From Planctomycetaceae bacterium (lineage in GTDB: Bacteria; Planctomycetota; Planctomycetia; Pirellulales; Pirellulaceae), in the NCBI GenBank assembly GCA_027487485.1, contig JAIYDN010000101.1, positions 92,128 through 156,127 on the forward strand: DNA of 64,000 nucleotides, written 5' to 3'. Shown here in pieces: positions 57,978 through 64,000 of the stretch. Numbering within the stretch: the first letter of the stretch is position 1; each line of letters opens with the position of its first letter. A program made the translations under genes and the position numbers. The notes below the pieces were generated by a model. It worked only from the letters and a program-made list of their open reading frames with translations. It searched no databases and had not been told where the DNA came from.

Positions 57978-60900
57978 TTACTGGTCTTCGTGCATTCGAG
58001 CCCAAGCTTGCGATTGCTTCAGAGCGTTCTTGAGGTCGCGATCTGCCGGTTCGTCATCGCCGCGCCAGAGTTCGTATTCCTCTTGAGTTCCAAGAAGATC
58101 GTTCAAAGCGGGTAGATTTGGATCGGTAATCAATCGCAATTCTTGAGAAAACTCTTTGCCATCCACGGTCAGAACGACTCGGTAGCTACCGGATGGTGCG
58201 GACCGTATGCGGCCTCGTCCACCAGCTCTGCCTGGTCCGCCTCCAGGCCCGCCCTCGGGGCGTGGAGTCGCTGATTCACCCGATTCCGAAGGAGCCGATT
58301 CGCCCGAGCTTGAAGCAACTGGTGTAGCGGGTGCGGTCGGTGCGCCAAGAGTTGCTGCCGCAGCCCCCGATTCGCCTGCTGTACCTGGCCCACGTCGACG
58401 TCCTGAGCCTCGTGGGGCCGTCGTAGAGTCCGCAGGGGAGGCTGCTGGTGGATTGCCGGAAGCGGATGGTGCCGCGGGCGAAGATGCTGTGGCACCCGCG
58501 GTTGGCGGTGTGGCAGCGCTCGCGCCTCCTGATCTTGGGACTCCACGGCCTTGGCCAGGACCACTTTGTGGTGGGGAAATCAACAGATCCCAATTCACTT
58601 GGTGAAGTCCAGCTTCGTTGGAGCCACGCAGCTCGCGGACCGTTTCGCCGCTGGCTTCGATAATCTTGACCGAAACCTGTTGTGCTTTGGCCGGTAACGC
58701 ATAGTAGATAGTTGCGCCTGGGGCAGGATTACTACCTACGAATCGACGGTTGGTGGCCCCTCGAGCCGGGTCTCGTTTCCAACGAATTGTTGGAGGAGAA
58801 CGGTACAAGGACGCGGTCTCCGTCAGGTGCTTGGAGGATAATTGATTCAACGGAGTTAAATCAGCGATCCAAAGACTTCTGCCGTGGGTAGCCGCAACAA
58901 CCTCGCCATTGTTCGGATGGAAAGCAAAGTCAAACACAGGAACCGTTGGCAGATTGGTGTTCAACGAATTCCAATGCCCGCCACGATTGGCCGATGCGTA
59001 CACAGCGAACTCCGTTCCGACCAACAGAACATTTTCGCTGAAGGGGCTTTCTCGTAGGCAACGCGTTGATCCCCATGGCAAGTTACCTCGAATGGACTTC
59101 CAGGTTTTACCAAAATCTTCAGAAACAAAAACGTATGGATCGTCATCGTTGGATCGATGGCCATCCAGAGCCACATACACTCGCCCTTCTGCGTAACGCG
59201 ATGCCTCGATCGTGGAAACCCACCTTGGAGCGGGCAAGTTCATGTTCTTTCCAATTTCTTGCCACTCTTTGCCTCCATCCTTCGTGACCCAAAGTGCTCC
59301 ATCGTCGGTGCCTGCATAAAGAACGTTTGCATTCAACGGCGACTCTGAAAGTGCAGTCGCCGAGCCTCGTTTGGTAAGGGTGATTTCGGGAGATATCTTT
59401 TCGAGGTTGTTTCCGCGGTCTAACGATCGGAAAACATAATTTCCGCCAGCGTAAAAGACTCGGGAGTTTGCGTTGGAAAGGATGAAAGGAGTGTTCCAAT
59501 TGAATCGGTATTGGGGCTTGCCTTCCTCCTGCGGTTTGGGACGGATGGAAGCTCGTTCACCCGTCTTCATGTTTCGGCGATTCATGGCACCGCCTTGGCT
59601 GGTGGAATAGATCAGATCGGGATCGTTCGGATCAACCCGGCATGAAAAACCATCACCGCCGCCAACCGATAGCCAATCTTCATTCACGGGTCCTGAGCCA
59701 TCCAGTGAAAATGCCGGCCCACCCCAAGTTCCGTTATCCTGCAAGCCGCCGTAAACGTAATACGGGTACTTGGGTGATATCGCCACGTGGTAAAACTGGC
59801 CGAGTGCCATCGTGTTGAGATGATCCCAGGTGGTGCCTCGGTCGTACGTATGGTAAACGCCCCCATCGACACCAATGATCATGTGTTTTCCATCGCGAGG
59901 GTCAATCCAAAGCGAATGCCCGTCCGCATGGACATCGCGACCAAAGACGCTATCGAACGATACTCCTCCATTAAGCGACTTGTATTGCGATACACCGAGC
60001 AAGTAAACGTTCTTGTCGTTGTTGGGGTCGACTCGAACGACACTGAAGTACATCGGTCGCGAGTGGACGCTGTTGACACGAGTCCAGGTTTCACCGCAGT
60101 CGACAGACTTGTAGATTCCTCCGTACTCGAAACCTTTGCTACCTTGCTGGTCTTGGACATTTTCATTTTGTCCGCCAAGATTGGAAGTGTAGGGACGGAT
60201 CGGAGCTGGACGAGCTTCCAGAGTCACTTCGATCTCTTTCACTTCGGTCGCCCGAGCGATCTTTAGCATCAGTTTCTCTCCGGCTTTTTTGTCCTTCAGC
60301 ATATCGGTGACAGCTCGATAGTTTGCAAGTGGCTTTCCGTCGATCGATTGAATAACATCGCCCACGCTGATGCCTGCTTTTTCGGCCGGACCGCCCGCTG
60401 TGATTTGACTGAGTCGTGCTCCGCCTCCAGCGACATCTTCCCCTTGCACACCAAAGTAAACGTCAGGAACCACTGCTGGCGTTGGCATACCGGCAGGGAT
60501 CACGCGATCCTCCAGCGTCATTTCCAGTTCTTTCTTCTCCTCGTCCCGCGAAAGCTTGAGCTTCACTTTGTCGCCAGCCTTTTTCGAAAGCACCAGTTCC
60601 ACGATCGCCTCCCAGGAATCTGCTGGCTTGCCATCGAACTCGGTCACCAAATCATTTACCAACAACCCGGCTTTGGATGCGGGGCTATCGTTAGAAATTT
60701 GGACCATCTTGACTCCGGTTTCTTCATCGGTCCCTAGTCCTCCAAACCAAACGCCGGGTTGGAACCCTCGGCTTCGATTGGAGCGTCCCGCCAGCGTGAA
60801 TTCGAGCAGTTTCTTCTCTTCACCTCGAGCAACGTGGACAAGGAATTTGTCGCCCGCTTTTTTGGGTTTCAGCTCTGCGAGTATTTCATCGAACGAAGTG

Positions 60901-62414
60901 ATCGCTTTCTCACCGATCGACTCAACGACATCCCCTACCATCAAGCCGCCGCGGGATGCAGGGCTCTTGGGATACACTTGGGAGATGACAGCCTTACCGT
61001 TGACATCGGCTGCCACGCCTCCCCAAAGAACGTTCAGTGGCGCAGGACCTTTACCGATGTTTTCGCAATCGATCACGGCGTAAAGGATGTTAGGATCCTT
61101 GCGATACCAATCGAAGCCGATTCGGCCCATTTGGCTTGTCGGTAGACCGGCCGTCAGTTTCTTCCAGCTTTTTCCACCGTCTGTTGACTTATAAAGTCCA
61201 CTGCCTGGGCCCCATTTTCGAATCGGATCATATCCGTCGTACCCTTCTGGCATAGGGACTTCGTTGCCAGGCCAACTGTCGAATCCATCGCGTAGTCTTT
61301 CCCATGCGGCAACAATAATGGTGTTAGGGTCGGTTGGATGCAGTTGCAGGTCGATAACTCCTGTGCGGTCGTCTACGTAGAAACAGCGTTCCCACGTTAT
61401 GCCGCCGTCCGTGGTTTTGAACAATCCTCTTTCTTCATTGCTTCCGTACAGACGTCCAAGAGCACCCACATAAACCGTGTTCGGGTCTGTAGGGTGGATC
61501 ACTACTTCGCCGATCTGAAACGACTTTTTCAGTCCCATGTTTTTCCAGGACTTACCACCGTCGGTTGACTTGTAAACCCCGTCACCGTAGCTGACCGAGT
61601 TCCGAGGATTGTTTTCGCCAGTGCCAACCCAAACGATTTTCGGATCGCTCTTGGACACTGCCACGGCTCCGATCGATACCGTCGTTTCCTTTTCAAATTG
61701 ATGCTGAAAGGAAATGCCATTGTTGGTGGTTTTGATCAAACCACCGCCACCTGTTGCTGCCCACCATGTGCTGGGATCTTCCTCGTTGATTGCTAAGTCC
61801 GTGATCCGTCCACCCATGTTGGCTGGTCCGATACCTCGCCATCGTATCCCTTTTAACCAGTCTCGCGAGATTTCTCCATTCCAAGGTGTTTCTACTTTTG
61901 GAGGTGGGGACGCTTCGCTGGAAGCAGATGCTTTAGTGGTCTCCGAGGTAGCTGGCTGCTTCATCGATTGAAGAAACTTGCTCAGCTCTTCCAGTTGTTT
62001 TTCAATCTTGCCCAAGCGGTCATCGGTATTGGTCGAAGGTTCAGGTTTTGCATCGACAGGTTTGATGTCCTCAGATTTTGCTTCAGCCGGTTTTGCTTCA
62101 GCCGGTTTTGCGTCGGAAGGTTTTGCGTCGGAAGGTTTTGCGTCGGAAGGTTTTGCGTCGGAAGGTTTTGCTTCCGAGGGCTTGGCATCAGCAGGTTCTG
62201 CTGGTGCTGGTGCTTCGGGTTTTTTCTCTTCGGATTTGGACGGATCCGCAACAGGCGGGGCTTCTTGCTTGGGTTCGGCAATGGGGGCGGCAGGTGCTGG
62301 AGCTGGAGTCGGTTCCTGAGCGGTCATCAGCGGGCTGAAGACAACGTTCAGCAGGAGGGCAAGAGCGACTTGTTTCCCCTTAATTGCTATCGATGGATCG
62401 CGTTCGTTCGGCAT
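57978..62414 (-). CDS. Sortilin/VPS10-like BNR propeller protein with three inserted PDZ-like domains
   Basis: WRGIGPANMGGRITDLAINEEDPSTWWAATGGGGLIKTTNNG..., YKSTDGGKSWKNMG; PDZ-like KSPASRGGLMVGDVVESIG, DSPASKAGLLVNDLVTEFDG, GGPAEKAGISVGDVIQSIDG; N-terminal SDAKP repeats. Confidence 0.9.
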   Translation of the reverse strand: MPNERDPSIAIKGKQVALALLLNVVFSPLMTAQEPTPAPAPAAPIAEPKQEAPPVADPSKSEEKKPEAPAPAEPADAKPSEAKPSDAKPSDAKPSDAKPSDAKPAEAKPAEAKSEDIKPVDAKPEPSTNTDDRLGKIEKQLEELSKFLQSMKQPATSETTKASASSEASPPPKVETPWNGEISRDWLKGIRWRGIGPANMGGRITDLAINEEDPSTWWAATGGGGLIKTTNNGISFQHQFEKETTVSIGAVAVSKSDPKIVWVGTGENNPRNSVSYGDGVYKSTDGGKSWKNMGLKKSFQIGEVVIHPTDPNTVYVGALGRLYGSNEERGLFKTTDGGITWERCFYVDDRTGVIDLQLHPTDPNTIIVAAWERLRDGFDSWPGNEVPMPEGYDGYDPIRKWGPGSGLYKSTDGGKSWKKLTAGLPTSQMGRIGFDWYRKDPNILYAVIDCENIGKGPAPLNVLWGGVAADVNGKAVISQVYPKSPASRGGLMVGDVVESIGEKAITSFDEILAELKPKKAGDKFLVHVARGEEKKLLEFTLAGRSNRSRGFQPGVWFGGLGTDEETGVKMVQISNDSPASKAGLLVNDLVTEFDGKPADSWEAIVELVLSKKAGDKVKLKLSRDEEKKELEMTLEDRVIPAGMPTPAVVPDVYFGVQGEDVAGGGARLSQITAGGPAEKAGISVGDVIQSIDGKPLANYRAVTDMLKDKKAGEKLMLKIARATEVKEIEVTLEARPAPIRPYTSNLGGQNENVQDQQGSKGFEYGGIYKSVDCGETWTRVNSVHSRPMYFSVVRVDPNNDKNVYLLGVSQYKSLNGGVSFDSVFGRDVHADGHSLWIDPRDGKHMIIGVDGGVYHTYDRGTTWDHLNTMALGQFYHVAISPKYPYYVYGGLQDNGTWGGPAFSLDGSGPVNEDWLSVGGGDGFSCRVDPNDPDLIYSTSQGGAMNRRNMKTGERASIRPKPQEEGKPQYRFNWNTPFILSNANSRVFYAGGNYVFRSLDRGNNLEKISPEITLTKRGSATALSESPLNANVLYAGTDDGALWVTKDGGKEWQEIGKNMNLPAPRWVSTIEASRYAEGRVYVALDGHRSNDDDPYVFVSEDFGKTWKSIRGNLPWGSTRCLRESPFSENVLLVGTEFAVYASANRGGHWNSLNTNLPTVPVFDFAFHPNNGEVVAATHGRSLWIADLTPLNQLSSKHLTETASLYRSPPTIRWKRDPARGATNRRFVGSNPAPGATIYYALPAKAQQVSVKIIEASGETVRELRGSNEAGLHQVNWDLLISPPQSGPGQGRGVPRSGGASAATPPTAGATASSPAAPSASGNPPAASPADSTTAPRGSGRRRGPGTAGESGAAAATLGAPTAPATPVASSSGESAPSESGESATPRPEGGPGGGPGRAGGRGRIRSAPSGSYRVVLTVDGKEFSQELRLITDPNLPALNDLLGTQEEYELWRGDDEPADRDLKNALKQSQAWARMHEDQ
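62074..62178. repeat. 15-bp in-frame coding tandem repeat (SDAKP/AEAKP)
   Basis: ggttttgcgtcggaa exact at 62104, 62119, 62134 and 62149, flanked by variant units. Confidence 0.95.
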
Positions 62415-62595
62415 GTGTTGTGATTCCTAAAGTGAACTTCGACAGGCGCGCTGTTGTGCCCTGGGGTGCATGGCGAGAGGATCAGCGTATTCTGGTTGCC
62501 CGAAGCGGGATCAGCAAGGATCCTGCGCCTGACTTCCCTTGAAAACCACCGAATTCCTTGTTGAAGCCTTGCGTTGAGTCGCGCATACTTTGAGG

Positions 62596-63534
62596 ATGAT
62601 TCACGTAGACCAGGCAAGCAAACGGTTCGCATTTACCCTCGTGGAGTTGATGGTTGTTGTTGCGGTCATTGGGACGTTGATCAGTCTGCTCCTGCCGGCG
62701 GTTCAGGCCGCTCGCGAGGCTGCTCGTAGAATTCAGTGTCAGAACAATCTGCGGCAAGTTGGGCTGTCGCTTCTGCAGTTTGAATCTGCGAATTCTGCCT
62801 TTCCCGCGTCAGGATGGACCCGTCCCGGTTTAGGCAACCCTAGTGGAAGTTACCTGAGTTGGCGAGGGGTGTGCCTAGGCTTCATGGAGCAAGCGAATGT
62901 TTTGAATCGATACGATGTGCAGCAGCATTGGTGGTTTCAAAACAATCTTCAAGTGGGCAGCCTTAAGCAACCCACATTTCTGTGTCCCAGTTCGCCCGCT
63001 ATAGAACCCGTACTTTTCGTGCCCCCCAAGGCACCAAGACCCTCGCTAGCATTGAATATGCCGTTGGCAACCACGGACTACGAAGCAATTATGGGTGTTC
63101 GGCCATCGCTCGATGCATTCACATACGATGCGTCGAATCGCTTTTCAATAATGCATCGCGATTCAAGGACCAAGTTCTCGCAAATCCTGGATGGATCTTC
63201 GAACACAATCATGGTGCTAGAGGCTTCTGGCCGACCCGCGGTATATCGTCGTGGAAAACAAAAATTCGATGCCCATAATGAGCAAGCGATCGGCTGGATC
63301 GATAGCGAAAGCGCTTTTTCGCTCGATGGTTCCAGTGCTGATGGTGCCGCAGAAGGGTGTGGTGTTGCCGAAGGATGCTTCGTTGCCATCAATGCTCGTA
63401 ATGACAACGAGCCCTATAGTTTTCACTCGGGTGGCGCATTCGCTCTATTTGCCGATGGGCATATCGCGTTCGAAAGTGAAGCGATTTCAATTCTCGCCTT
63501 TGCTGCACAATGCACTCGGGCTGCTAATGACTGA
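62596..63534 (+). CDS. DUF1559 prepilin-type N-terminal methylation protein
   Basis: [52 protein letters not shown]. Confidence 0.93.
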   Translation: MIHVDQASKRFAFTLVELMVVVAVIGTLISLLLPAVQAAREAARRIQCQNNLRQVGLSLLQFESANSAFPASGWTRPGLGNPSGSYLSWRGVCLGFMEQANVLNRYDVQQHWWFQNNLQVGSLKQPTFLCPSSPAIEPVLFVPPKAPRPSLALNMPLATTDYEAIMGVRPSLDAFTYDASNRFSIMHRDSRTKFSQILDGSSNTIMVLEASGRPAVYRRGKQKFDAHNEQAIGWIDSESAFSLDGSSADGAAEGCGVAEGCFVAINARNDNEPYSFHSGGAFALFADGHIAFESEAISILAFAAQCTRAAND

Positions 63535-63607
63535 AGCCACGGTCTTTCGAACGTGGCTTCAAAGAAACTTGATACGTCATCAATCCTTTGGGATTGTAGT
63601 ATGCGGC

Positions 63608-64000
63608 TTACTCGGGGCGTCGAGGGCGTTCGGGACGTCCACCTTCATCACCGCCTGGGCCTCTTCGACCACCAGGTCCGCCTTCAGGGCCGCCACGGCC
63701 CGGTCCGCCGGGACCGCCAAAGCCACCAGGTCCTCCGGGACCACCAAAGCCGCCCGGACCACCAGGACCTCGATGCTCATGCATTTCGACGAATGCGGCG
63801 ATGAATTCCTTTAGTTCGTTTTTGCTGAGCAGCCCATCGTTATCCTTATCGAACTCCATGGCATGATCGAACATGCGTTCGGGGTTTGGGGGAGGTGGCG
63901 GTCCCATGTGTTCACCACCACCAAAACCAGGTCCGCCCGGTCCACGACCTTCTGGTCCACCCGGTCCACGACCTTCTGGTCCACCCGGTCCACGACCTTC
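63608..64000 (-). CDS. EF-hand protein with Gly/Pro-rich repeats, truncated at the right window edge
   Basis: EF-hand-like EFDKDNDGLLSKNELKEFI; frame stays open past 63907 to 64000 (EGRGPGGPEGRGPGGPEGRGPGGPGFGGGEHMGPPPPP), so the listed ATG is internal. Confidence 0.75.
   Translation of the reverse strand, partial: EGRGPGGPEGRGPGGPEGRGPGGPGFGGGEHMGPPPPPNPERMFDHAMEFDKDNDGLLSKNELKEFIAAFVEMHEHRGPGGPGGFGGPGGPGGFGGPGGPGRGGPEGGPGGRRGPGGDEGGRPERPRRPE
63930..64000. repeat. 24-bp in-frame coding tandem repeat
   Basis: ggtccacccggtccacgaccttct at 63930 (one variant base), 63954 and 63978 to the window end. Confidence 0.95.

Noticed and set aside
62074-62178. CRISPR-like array
   Set aside because: Units are head-to-tail 15-mers with no spacers and translate in frame as SDAKP; it is a coding tandem repeat.
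63930-64000. CRISPR-like or satellite repeat at the right edge
   Set aside because: 24-bp units without spacers, in frame with the EF-hand/Gly-rich ORF.

Overview
This 64 kb window looks like a planctomycete (Pirellulaceae-like) chromosome. Supporting families: several PSCyt1/DUF1549/DUF1553 'planctomycete cytochrome' proteins with DUF1501 partners, a DUF1559 prepilin-like protein, a DUF1080 protein, an ECF sigma factor coupled to a Ser/Thr kinase, and a large BNR/sortilin-like propeller protein. I saw no rRNA, tRNA, CRISPR array, prophage or transposase. About 40 genes are supported. Points most worth a second look: (1) a MazF/PemK toxin-antitoxin island between two diverged copies of the junction of two convergent genes (hydrolase 3' end and cfa 3' end), which looks like an insertion or recombination scar; (2) an operon with a NatA-like ABC ATPase, an in-frame ABC-2 permease::PDZ-S41 protease fusion with an internal signal-peptide-like segment, and a LolA-like secreted protein; (3) a PQQ-type beta-propeller fused to an Asp-nucleophile epoxide hydrolase/dehalogenase-like domain; (4) an ECF sigma overlapping a kinase that also carries RDD regions and a second, degenerate kinase-like domain; (5) a hemerythrin-like plus cytochrome c'-like gene pair; (6) a BNR propeller protein interrupted by three PDZ domains; (7) REP-like palindromes flanking an acylphosphatase gene. 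All assignments come from reading motifs by eye; no database search was run.
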